Positions 11,769 through 22,959 of a stretch of DNA of 64,000 nt are shown in pieces. The first letter of the stretch is position 1, and every line of letters starts with the position of its first letter. The stretch comes from Eudromia elegans. Lineage: Eukaryota; Chordata; Aves; Tinamiformes; Tinamidae. The notes under the pieces are model-generated. The model searched no databases, had not been told where the DNA came from, and saw only the letters and a program-made list of their open reading frames with translations. Made by a program: the position numbers and the translations under genes. The DNA lies in NCBI GenBank assembly GCA_003342815.1, contig PTEX01000297.1, positions 529,174 to 593,173 of the forward strand, written 5' to 3'.

Positions 11769-14117
11769 TTCTTTTCAAAAACTCACACAATTTCTACCTT
11801 GTAAGTTCCCTAAAACTTTATACATATATTCATTGTCATTTTATATTATTAGTTCAATAAGAACACCATAATGAATCTCTGAATTAAATGAATACAGTTC
11901 AGCAAAGCTCATCTTCTTTTTTGTGATTTATTCTAACAGGCATGCAGCTCATTGAAATCCATATCGCCAAAGGCTTTCAAAATGTGAAGTATACATGCCT
12001 GAGCCTTCTAAGCTGTCACCAGAGAGATTAATCACATTTGATATAAGAGGTGAAATTGTTTGTCATAGGAAGAGCAGAACATTCTCCAAACTCAATTTTA
12101 CATGTGAGTAATTAAAGGCTAGAGATATACTAGCAATTGCTTTGTCTACATGCTGGCTGATCTATTTTGTAATACCTTAAGAATCAACAGAATTTATTTA
12201 GTGAAGATCTCTCTTTAGTAGAAAAGAGTGCTTTTTCTTCTAGTCTTTCAGTATCAAACCCTTAATGACTTCTTCAGTTCTGTTTATGAGTACAAAATTA
12301 CTCTCGGCCTTCCCAAGGAAGGGAAATGATAAGATTCACATGTCTAGTTACCATTTACCAGTGTTGATCAGTTTTGAAGAAGCATCAGACACCGAAAAAG
12401 AGCATTCATAATCAATATAACCAATTTAATAAACCTATAAAAAAGGTAAATATTGTGTAGTGGCATACATGTTCCTCTCCAACAATATTTATGTCCTCTA
12501 TTCGGTGATGTAACAAATCATGGTATCCAGCCAATATAACATGGCATAGCACTGGAATAGACCAAATAAACTATTAATCAAATGAATTGGAAGGCAGAGA
12601 CAGTATCTGCTCATGAAAAAATATGCACTTTATGATTTTAAAGATGATGTTCTGTAACAGGTTGTGAGAAAAGATTAGTGCAATAAATTCTGCATGCTTT
12701 AGTGGGTATTTGCCATCTCTTGCACATGTACTGACCACTCAACTTAAGAAAAGTCAGATGATCATTCATGTACTGATTAAGCCATTTTAGAATATATTGT
12801 GGTTTTATAGAGCTGTGAATACAAAAAGATATCAGCACCATATTACATTAATCTCTGCTCCCCGAGTACATCACAGTGGGTAGCAATCAGGTTGGATAGA
12901 CATAGAATATCTAGCAGCAGAGGACGGATAACAAAAAGTCAGACTGGTTTTTACAAGCACTCATTGAGATAAAATTCTTTCTGAAACAGAGTTGATTGTC
13001 ATTTCAAATAGCATAAATAGTTGAACAACAGTCTTTCCTATAGAATCTGAGATTCAGTTGACTGCCAGGAGGAGAGGCCTGTGGATTTACGGTTTGTGGG
13101 GTTTTTTTGTAATTTCCCATGCTTATTTGAATAAGAACAAACACTGATTACTTTAACATTTCTTTACTTTCAAATATTCATGCTAAATCTTACAGCATTT
13201 TCTGACAATTATCTATGATTATTCTGTTTGGTCCTGCACAGAAAAAAAATTTACATCAGCATCAAAATTGACAGACTATGAAAATGTAGATTGTGACTTC
13301 TACCTCTAGTCACAAGACAACAATTTATTTTAAATAGATAATCGTTATAGAAGCTTTACAACTAACAACACTTGCTCATTAAGAAATTTTGAAACTATTT
13401 TTGTAATTCAGTTAATGAACTATGAGAGAATCAATATCATACTTTATTAAAGACAAAGAATCATGTTGCTTGTCTTGAAAGTTAAAAATGATATTGTCAG
13501 AGACAGATGACTTCTGTTGTGTAGTTAATGAAACCACAATAGTTACAATCTTGGCTGTCATGAAGATGGAATTAAATATCACTCGAAGTTTAAAATGTAT
13601 ATTGGTAAATTGCTAGATAGAGTAATTAATAATGATAAAGACAGACATTTGTTGTACATATTTCTGAACTCGGAAGGAAGGAAAAGTGAAAAGAAAATAA
13701 TGTCATCATAATATGTAATGTGGGTGAAACACTACTGACTCCAATCATGACTAAGAGTACTAACTAGAAACAAATACTAAAAGTGAATATTTTAAGATTA
13801 GCATGTTCAGATAATTCTCACCTGATGACTTAAAAGACTTAAGGCTGAGGTTGAGGAACTCTATGGATCAAAAATGCTGATTTTCCAGTATCATTTGAAA
13901 CACTGGAGATATTCCAGAAACTAGAATAAATCCATGTTTTGTCAATACATAAAAATTGATAAAATTGTTCATATGGGAAACTGCTAATAGATTGATACAG
14001 CAGAGGCCCACGCAGAATCATAGAATGTCTAAAAACTCTATCAATAAAATTGCAAGAATGAGCTTTAATTAATTCTATTCTACATTGTAGAACATTGAAC
14101 TATATTGGCAACATTTT

Positions 14118-15060
14118 GGTATGTTTACAACTCTGTGATGAAAATAGTGATGTTGCTGCAATAGATTTCTATAATATACTTGACTTTAGGTCACATAACA
14201 TCTTGAGTGATAAACTTGAAAAATGCAACATTCATATACTGAATTAAAACCTTCCTAAATAATAAATTCTAAAATATAATACTAGATGCCGAATCATCAT
14301 CAAGCGTATGCCTTTTAAGTGAGATTCCACTGACTTTTTAAAATTCTTTTGGATCTGTACTTTTAAATCTTTTTATCCATGGGGATAAAAAGGGGATATT
14401 TGGGGATATTTTAATGCACAATAAAATGTACATGCACCAAAAAAAGCCAGCTTTTGTACATGACAACATGATTAGGTATAGGGTAAATAAACAAAGACAG
14501 CATACTATCCTTATAGCTTTTAAGAAAATTGTATGTGTTTCAGATATGAAAATATACATCAAAGACAAAGAATTGAGGTCATGGTAATACAATGGGAGAC
14601 ACTAATCTTGAGAGCTGTGACTGTAAAAAGGTCTTAGGAGGACAACAAATATACAACGGAGAACAATTTCATAGTGCAATACTGCAATCAAAAAGGTTAA
14701 CAATATCCTGGGATTATAAACACACAAATATTCCACAGGGTATAAAACCAAACTCTATGTTTGTCAACGTTACAATGTTTCTTGTAGTTCTGTACACAGT
14801 GGTGGTCTCTGTATATTTAGAAATGATGCTGAAAACACTAGAAAGGCTTCAGAAATAGGCCACTAAATGACTGATGGGCTGGAAAAATTGTGAAATGTGG
14901 AGGCAAAAAAAAAAATAGATGACATCAATCAATTTAGGTTTAGAAACCACAAGAGAGAGAGATGCAATCACTTGCCATAATCACCTACAAGAGAAAAAGA
15001 ACTTTGACAATTAATAGAGCTTCAGTTTAGGAGACAGATGTACTTAAAAAGGTCACTGGG
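14118..15060 (+). mobile_element. Ancient CR1-like LINE relic, reverse-transcriptase region
   Basis: Blocks of CR1 RT appear in the right order and on one strand. Codons at 14182-14226 read LDFRSHNILSDKLEKC, which fits the CR1 LDFSKAFDTV-SHNIL-KL-KC block with an internal deletion. At 14351-14383 the text reads like GSVL-LNLFI of the palm domain. At 14617-14712 it follows the AEKDLG ... LNMSQQC ... KKAN ... ILG block. At 14786-14822 it reads VLYTVVVSVYLE, the [12 protein letters not shown] block, then LERLQK and ATK at about 14838-14870. Divergence is heavy and the catalytic FADD box is not recognisable. The 3' boundary is uncertain; weak similarity may continue to about 15060. This relic belongs to an older stratum than the octamer-tailed CR1 copies. 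Confidence 0.72.
14592..14858 (+). pseudogene. 88-codon open remnant inside the old CR1-like relic
   Basis: This open stretch lies in the ancestral RT frame of the relic: GDTNLESCDCKKVLGG fits the GSN-L-SS-AEKDLG block, and VVLYTVVVSVYLE plus LERLQK fit the [12 protein letters not shown] and LLERVQ blocks. Two size differences from the family pattern (about nine extra codons before VLYT and about a dozen missing before LERLQK) both leave the frame intact. Outside it, the relic has no open frame. The most likely reading is a chance survival in a dead element; a captured or constrained fragment is possible but unproven. No catalytic residues are in this part, and no promoter or splice structure is evident. 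Confidence 0.5.
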
Positions 15061-16802
15061 AAACTAGATCAACTCAGAAATAAAGTGTTTTATTTATTAA
15101 CAATGCAAATATTCACATAGCGGATGTCACTAAAACTGCCTACAAGTCCAGTATTTTTTTCAAAGCATTTTTATTGCATGTAGAAAGATGAGGACTACCA
15201 CTATCAGTAGCACACTATACCTGGAAAATGAAGGTTTCCTAATGGTATAATTCCCAGTAGCATTTGTCTACTGGGAAGTGTTATAGTGTTTGCCATTTCT
15301 TTCATTTTGCCCATTTGTAGGTGTCTTGGCAAGCAGAGACTCTTTGGACTGACCCATTACCTACCCTGAACTGTGACATCTCTTCCTGTCTTTTTCCATC
15401 ACCACTGCTGCAGGCTCAGCAGTATGATCAAAAGAATGTGATTCTGCTGAAAAATGTCACTCCCACAATTCCCTGCCTCTATCAGATTTTTCAAGATGCT
15501 GTAACAAACAGCCAAGAAAAATTTGGTATACTTGTTCATGATAAAAAATATATATATATTTTAAAAAATTAAAAAATCTACTTGCATTTGTACAACTTCA
15601 TACTTACTAGCACATTTACTAGAATCAAATCTACCAGACAAACCATGTTAGAATATGAAAATGAATTATTTCTTCCTGAGTAATAAACTTAGTATTTATT
15701 AATTGCTCAAAATTAAAGGATAAAAACTATTCTGGACATTATTTTCCCTTCGATCTTCAAGCAAATGGATCTAGCAGTATATTCTGAGTTAATTCCAATT
15801 TCCTGATATACAAGAGAAGGATAATTATCTGTAAAAAGGATTTTGTAGGACAACATATACTCAAAACATATACTCAAATTACTTTGGAGTAATTAATCCA
15901 GAAAAATGGTTTTGTTTAGAATATTAAATAAGTAAATTAAATTAAATAAGTAAAGGGTAATAAAATATAGGGTAAATAAAAAAGGGTAAAAAAACCTCAG
16001 CAAACTTGTTTTTTTTTATGGGCCTGTTGGTGTAAATAGTTTCACATTCATGATGGTAGATAGAAATTATTAGAGATGAACCAGATGATTACAGGATGCT
16101 TCTGGTTCAAATGGATGAATCTGTTTGGTAGACTCAAATATATCAAAATATTTTTACTATATTTTGTGAGTATTTTTTGAGATTTCTTACTTTTTCTTTT
16201 TCAGCATATGCAGTATGTAAAAGATAACCACAGTGCATTTAATCTATTTTAGAGATAGTAAAATAAGGTGGAGATCCTTGAGCTCCTTCTCCATCTTTCT
16301 GTACATGCAAAGAGAGCTGTTCTCTTTAATTCCTCTCTCAATTTAGAGTGAAATAATGTTATATCTAATTTCATGGCCTCATGCAGCTAAAATCAAATTC
16401 AAAATCCTACTGGGACTGAAGCTGTGCAGTACATCTTAACTAAATTTTTCTAGTGTGAAAATAAAGTCTCTTTCTGTGTACATAAAATGATTTTAATTGG
16501 GGTGACGACTTTCTAGATACCCTAAGATATAATAGGAACTCCCATCAAGTCACAATACCACTCTGATTTCAGTGTACTTGAACCTGAAGATTAAAAAAAT
16601 GTATTTATTACTTCCAAAATCCTTATGCCATTTTTTATTTGCTTGGTTACCTCTTTTGAGGAGGGGAATTATAAAAAAGGGTTTTTTTTTCTAGTTTTGA
16701 GTTTTTGTCATATACAAGTATCATATTTTCAGACTTTCTTTCAATGGTCTGAAGACTGCAAGTATATTTTCCCAATGAAATGCGATTCATCCATAATCGC
16801 AT
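15061..16802. other. AT-rich non-coding stretch, no gene recognised
   Basis: No gene or repeat family is recognised. There is a short direct repeat of ACATATACTCAAA around 15855-15883 and a cluster of GGGTAAA motifs at about 15954-15990. All frames are closed by frequent stops. Confidence 0.5.
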
Positions 16803-17078
16803 AATGGCCAGTGATAGAACTAGAGGTAACGGTCACAAACTGAAGCACCAAAAGTTCCACAGGAACTTGAGGAAGAATTTCTTAACAGTGAGGGTGACAG
16901 AGCNCTGGAACAGGCTGCCCAGAGAGGTGGTAGAGTCTCCTTCTCTGGAGATCTTCCAAACCCGCCGGGACATCACCCTGTGCCACATGCTCTAGGTGAC
17001 CCTGCGTGTGCAGGGGGGGTTGGACTAGATGACCTCTACAGGTCCCTTCCAACCCTAGCCATTCTATGATTCTATGAT
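16803..17078 (+). mobile_element. CR1 LINE, short 3'-end copy
   Basis: The element starts within ATGGCCAGTGATAGAACTAG and runs through the [33 protein letters not shown] and [17 protein letters not shown] coding blocks of the CR1 ORF2 C-terminus, then the 3' UTR block GGACTAGATGACCTCTA, and ends with two ATTCTATG octamers at 17061-17078. The coding part is open across the retained fragment apart from one undetermined base at 16904. At about 275 bp it is a strongly 5'-truncated insertion. It is close in sequence to the CR1 copy at 2598-3994, so both probably stem from related source elements. Confidence 0.95.
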
Positions 17079-20000
17079 AAAAACTTGCCTCCAAGAGTAA
17101 ATGCTCTAAGTGCCTGCTCATATATCATGAAACATGGAGTGTGTGATCAGATAATTCTCGAGAGAAGGGATGTTGACTGCTCTGAGGCCTGTAAATGAGC
17201 TAAATAGCATTCCTATTTAATTTCAAGCAGTTTGGAGAATGTTCAGTAAACACATGCTTTTCATTTGCACACTTTTGCTGTTCCTAAATGTAATTTTTAT
17301 TCATTGATGTCAGGATCAGCTCCCTTGTATTCTGTACAAATACTGAGAGCTCACTCTCTTTCATCCATATGCAAAACCATATATAGGAATATATAGGAAT
17401 AACTCACAGATAAGAACTCAGCATCCTCCCACCAAGAAATGCTTGACTTACTGAGAATCCTGATCAGAATAATCAATCTTCCCTACATAAAGCCTTTCCA
17501 CTGTTTGAAAAGCTGCAGCTGTAACTGTAACACTAGCTGCTCATATCTATGAAACTTTAGGTACCTTTGGATCGATTTGGATACTTAATTAAAAAAGGTC
17601 AGGGTGCCATGGGTAGACAGAGCAGCAAATTAACAGCCAGCTCTTGTGGATCCTATTCTTTCTAGTTCCACAACTCACTGGATTTCCTTTCCCAAATCCC
17701 ACACCCTCCCATTCAGTTTGCTCTGATGTAAAATAGAGTTACTGAGATTGGCGTCTTTCTAACTCAGATCCCTAAGTCAGTATCAAAGCAGAAGGTCTAT
17801 ATATCCATATTTTAAATAACCAGATGTAAACATGTTAGTCTAAACTGGCATGTGTATGAAACAAACATAATGAAGTTGAATCTGGATGTTCAGAAAACAT
17901 GAAGTTTTGGTCTTGGATAAGACCCATGTCCATTGAATAGAGTAGGTGAGAGCCCATGGCTTCCACCAGACATATGTACTCCTATGACTGTGTGGCTGTT
18001 ACTTCCTCAGCAGCAGCTCAAATGCAGTCCCAGCGTCATCCAATTCTGATGTCTTCTCTTTGGGAAATCATCATGGAAACAGTCTTGATTACTTAATGTT
18101 TCCTAAGACGAATACTAACTTAGCCAATCAATGCAATTCTGCTGTTAAGATATTTTTGCTTTTTGAAAAAATATTGATTAGCTAATTATTGCCATTAAAA
18201 ACTGCTCAAACCATCACACACTATGCCATTAGTACAATATAAGTAATATAATGCTGTTAGCATTATATTGTTCTGTCTTATTTGCAGATCTCCTTTACTT
18301 TTAAACATCTTCAACCCTCTCGCTCTTCTAATATTGAAAAAAAAATTCCACCTCTGTTTTCACAGGAGGTGGTGTAAAATTAAGCACAAACAACAAGATT
18401 CATATCTTGATCCAGGAAGCAATGACATTCAAGACATAAAGGTGACATGGCCATCCATAGAGATACAACACCTGTTTCTGACTTCTTAAAGTTAACACTT
18501 AATTCCACCTCATTCAAAATTATTTTAAAAAGCAATTGATAACAGGAAAAATTATAAAATTGGCAGGAAACAGAGACTTGAAATTAGGAATTTCAAACTG
18601 TGAGTTAGAATGTATATGTGTATCTATATATATTTCTATTGCATCATTAAAAGGAGAATTTGGCTCTGCAGCTGTGTTTATGATTATTGAAGGATTCTTC
18701 TCTTTATATTTAGCCATACAACTGCGTACACTTAAAAGATTTGATATCTCTCTAAAAAGATAGCAGCCAACTTGACTGTCTGTATTCCAGCAGTGTTTCA
18801 AACTGAAATCCAAACTGTTTTGTGGTATTTGCCCTAAATGACAAGCCATTCCTTTTTTCAGACTTTTTGTGTGTACTTTGCATATTTAACTATATGTGTG
18901 CTTCTGCATATGTGCATCTGTGTGCATGCAATTACAAATAATATACATAATTTATATATATAGTATACATTCAAAATTCTTTTGTAATAACTATACATAA
19001 ATAGATGTATAATATAATTTTATCTTGTGCATATTATTTATTATATACAGTTCATTAACATTACAGATATGGTAGGCACAGTGCTATATAACAGAGTAGT
19101 TTCTTAAAGATCAGCTTCAGCTTCTTAAAACCCACATCAACTTTATGAAGTTCAAATATTTTCCAGAAAAGAGGACAGTGATGATCCATGGAGGATCTGT
19201 AAAGCAAAAAATCCTTTAGACTGCAACCTTACTGGAACAGATAAGTAAAGAGACGGGCAGCTGCTTTCACTGTAAGGTCTTAAGTGCTTTCAAGAGCGAG
19301 CAAACTCATGGTTAGCTCTGTCGAAGAAAGACCTTTGAGAGAGAAAAAGCACAGAAACAACCTTCCTTCCTACGTGACCTAAGATGTAACAGGTCAATGA
19401 CGGTCCATGGAAGTACCTCAGTGCATGTCAACCATGGCATCCGTTGAATAAATATAGTATTTGTTGGTCCTTGGCTATCCAGTTATACCCCAAGAGTATA
19501 ACTAGAGTTATATATATATATAACTCTATAATATATATAAAGTAGGTAAGATGAAATCAGAAGAGTATCAGGATTCACAATCAGCCAGTGCTAGCATTTA
19601 GTCAACTTCTCCTAACCAGTCTCAGGAAACAGCAGCTAGATACTCAGCAGGATCAGCTGCTTGGTGGGTAACTTGAAAGTCAATGGATTGGTAGTTTTGT
19701 TCATTCTGGAAGAACAGATTAAGCAAAAACACTAATCCACCATAGCAGGACAGTATTGTCAGTATTGTCTCATGATTACCTTACAAATAGGGACATTACT
19801 ACTGACACAGAACATACCATTGAACAACCAACACTGCACCAGCCATGTGAATGGAGAAAAGGAAGGACAAGGAAAGAAGAAACTGGGTTTTTTTTTGTTT
19901 GGTTGGTTGGTTGGTTTTTTCTTTGCTATAGCTTTTCTTGCCAGGAAAGGACTTAAACTGAAGGCACTTCCTGCTCTGGGGCTTGGCATACTGCAACTTA

Positions 20001-22959
20001 TGTGTCCTTGTTCACAAGCAGCGTCAGCCCGCTGGCTTTGCTCTATTTCAAAAACAAATGAAGTCCAAAAATATCCTCCTCTGTGAACATGTTCTCTGTG
20101 TGTGTGTGCACGTGTGTGTATATGCATATGTGATTAATGCAGAAATTCTGTAAAAATATTCTGGTTCATCAAAACTCTAATTTACATAGATTCTGGGGAC
20201 ACTGTAGAAAATGATTAACATGATGTATCATAATTCAAAAGGAATGTTGACTGAGACTTTTTAGGAGCCTGAAACGCAGGAGCATGAGGTAGATAAGCAT
20301 ATGGAGCTCAGTGAATGAAACAGGAGGCTGCCTATTCTGCTGTGATTTATGTTCCTCAATGTGCGAGAACTTGATGGTTTTCTGAGATAAGAGAATTTAT
20401 TAAAAAAAAAAAAAAAGCATAATGAAAAAAAATGTTGGAGAGCTTTCTTTATTCATCTTCGATATGTCCAAAAACTTCTTCCATCACCTCCTGCAGACTT
20501 CCAAATTTGAAAAAACAGTTAGCTCTGTAGTATGTATAAATACTAAGTTAATTGGAAACATTTAGAAATGCTCATTTTTATCACTTAGATTTAAAGAAAT
20601 TGTAGTAACATTAATCCTGTATAATGAAATTAAAATGCGTACTCTGTCTTTTATATCTATGCATCTGAACCTAGATTAATGTTAAATTCTCTCATCATTT
20701 ATTTATTTCTTTTTATTCAGCTGAATACTGACAGTTCTCCAGGGACCTAGAATATGAGAATCACATAACTGTTGCCTGTGTCCTCTATTGCCAAAACAAT
20801 GTAAATACTACCTTCTCGCCAAGTCCAAATTTCCAACCAGTGGAAATGCTTGCCAGTAGCCTTCCTGAAAGGAAATCACCTCATGTATTATTCACACAGC
20901 CATAGCTCTGCTTAGTAACTTTCCAGCAAGAAAACACTATTTCCCTGCAATGAATTACTTGTCCTTACCCCCAGCAACATGCACTGCAGTTAATTATTGG
21001 TTTGTCCTGGCTGATAATCGGGAGCATAGGAGACAGAGAAAAGCACTCGTCATCTCAATGTCAAACTACCAGTGATTGGGAAACAGAATTTCTTGCAGTA
21101 GTTTTCTGCATTCACATCACTATGGCATGTGGGGTTGCTTGTTGTTTTATAAACAGTGTGTTTATGCTGGTCTGGTTGTGGCAAATATTTAATAACTGGT
21201 GATATCATGCCATCCTTCCTAGAGGGGAGAATTGATAAACATGGGAGTAGTGCCAATAGGTAAGAAAAAAAAAATTGATCAGTTAATAGCTCCTCAGGGA
21301 ACCTCTGAGACACAGTGCTTTCTATGTTTTTCTCCTCTACCAGGTTATAATTTAACAAAGACCTTTATTAAGCCATCCTACAATGCCCTAATCGCTATGT
21401 CACCTGTACAAGCCTTTGGAGTGCAGCCAAGCTGAGGCTCTTTCCCTACACATGCACTTCAGTTGTTCATTCAGAAATACTTGGCTTCAAAAGCTGAGTA
21501 GCTTTGCAACATTTCAAGGTATTCTGTGATGCTTCTGATACTAACACTTATTCTAGACACGGATGTTCCTAAACATTACACATTATTCATTCTAAAGTAA
21601 GCACCAGGTTTAGTTTTAAGTGGAGAGAGACAGTCATTTCTAAAGGTCACAAAGGGAAAATCTGTTCAGCCTTAACTGACCATCATGCCTAAAGGAGATA
21701 GGCAAGATATCTGCTAAAGAAGCTTATGGCAGCCACAACTCTCTCCATTTTATAAGATATAATAAGGTTCATTTCAGTCACTTAATATAGAAGTCTAGCA
21801 TTGTTTGAGAAGCTGCAGGACTTCTTTGTTCTCAAGCTCTCCCAAAGGTCTCAAGCCTCTCATAGATGTCTATTTTTCACTTAGACAGCTGTTCCCAATC
21901 TAGCCAACAGTAGTATAATCAGTAGAGTCATTGAAATCCAGAAAGCTATTCAGCTGACCAGACAGCAGTCATCTACTTTTAGAATTAGTTTGGGACAGAA
22001 TCTTGCATTTGGTTTCTGCTTATAGGTGGTCTAGAATCATATTTACCCCACCAAGTGAGACCACTCTGAATAGTATTTAGCTGTATTTAGCATGTGTCTG
22101 AGACATCTTCTTAATGCTGGCGGATACTGCACAGGACTTTCAGGTGACTCCTGCCCTCTGAAATAGCAGCTGGAGGTTGGGTGTGACTCCTCACAGTATC
22201 TCATTTATTACTAGATAGCTGTTATTAGACAATTGAAGCAAGTTTTTGTACCCATCATGTCTGAAGTATTCTAGAAGGTGCCCCTGTGGCCTACTTTGGG
22301 TGATGAACTATCTCTGAATGCAGAGCAGGAGCATGATAAAGGATTAAAGCTACAGGCTGGGCACCGTTATTTCTCCTGGTGTCTTGCAGAAAGATGCCCA
22401 GCGGACTGTCCCACCGACAGTCTCAACCAATGCTCCATGTCACCACTGGGTGTCTCACCAACCATTTCGGGAAGGTGGAGCAGTAGTGATGATCATTGCT
22501 GTGGATTCACAACGATGGAAAAACAAGTGTGAATGGCAGCTTAGAAGGGAAAACAGGGTGTGCATGTCACAGAGAGAAATTCAATCACTGGCCTTGCAGC
22601 CTTAGCAAAGTTGGACTACCCCAAACTGTGGTCTGAAAATTCCCCACAGATATTTCAGATATTAATACACACGTGTTATGAGAAAATGATCTAGAGTTAG
22701 AGGAACAGCACAGCACAGTGAAAACCTGCTCTTTCTCAAACAGATGAATTCTTTTCTGTGTATATCATCTTCTATTTAATATCGTAGATGGCACTGGAAA
22801 TGCATATTCAATATTCCTTTATCCATCTTAGAGGATGTGTACTGATATTACAGATCATGGCATCAGTTTATTAGTATATAAGGAGTTAACTGAGATGCAG
22901 AAAAGTTCTTATGAAAGCAAACAGCATGCCTGAAACCATGCATCTTTACAGCATTATCT
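17079..22959. other. AT-rich non-coding stretch, no gene recognised
   Basis: I find no exon, RNA gene or named repeat. Noted structure: a short duplicated TATATAGGAA at about 17382-17400, TA/TG-rich text at 18610-18640 and 18930-19040, a perfect palindrome at 19503-19528, a T/GGTT-rich patch at 19888-19920, and a GT/CA-rich tract at about 20095-20132. Open stretches up to 122 codons overlap on both strands around 19756-20127, the sign of a low-complexity patch and not of a gene. Confidence 0.5.
19503..19528. repeat. 26-bp perfect AT-rich palindrome
   Basis: TAGAGTTA followed by five TA units and TAACTCTA forms a perfect inverted repeat with no spacer. The non-TA arms (TAGAGT/ACTCTA) make it more than a plain TA tract. 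It could extrude as a cruciform; no biological role can be read from the sequence. Confidence 0.9.

Larger units (their letters stand above)
9741..14117. other. AT-rich non-coding stretch, no gene recognised
   Basis: No gene or named repeat is recognised apart from two dinucleotide tracts (10513-10559 and 11748-11768). The sequence is strongly AT-rich with stop codons in all frames. The part from about 13830 to 14117 may be an even more decayed upstream piece of the LINE relic that follows, but I cannot align it. Confidence 0.5.

Noticed and set aside
19756..20127. Overlapping open frames on both strands
   Set aside because: They cross a GGTT/T-rich and GT-rich low-complexity patch and match no protein family.
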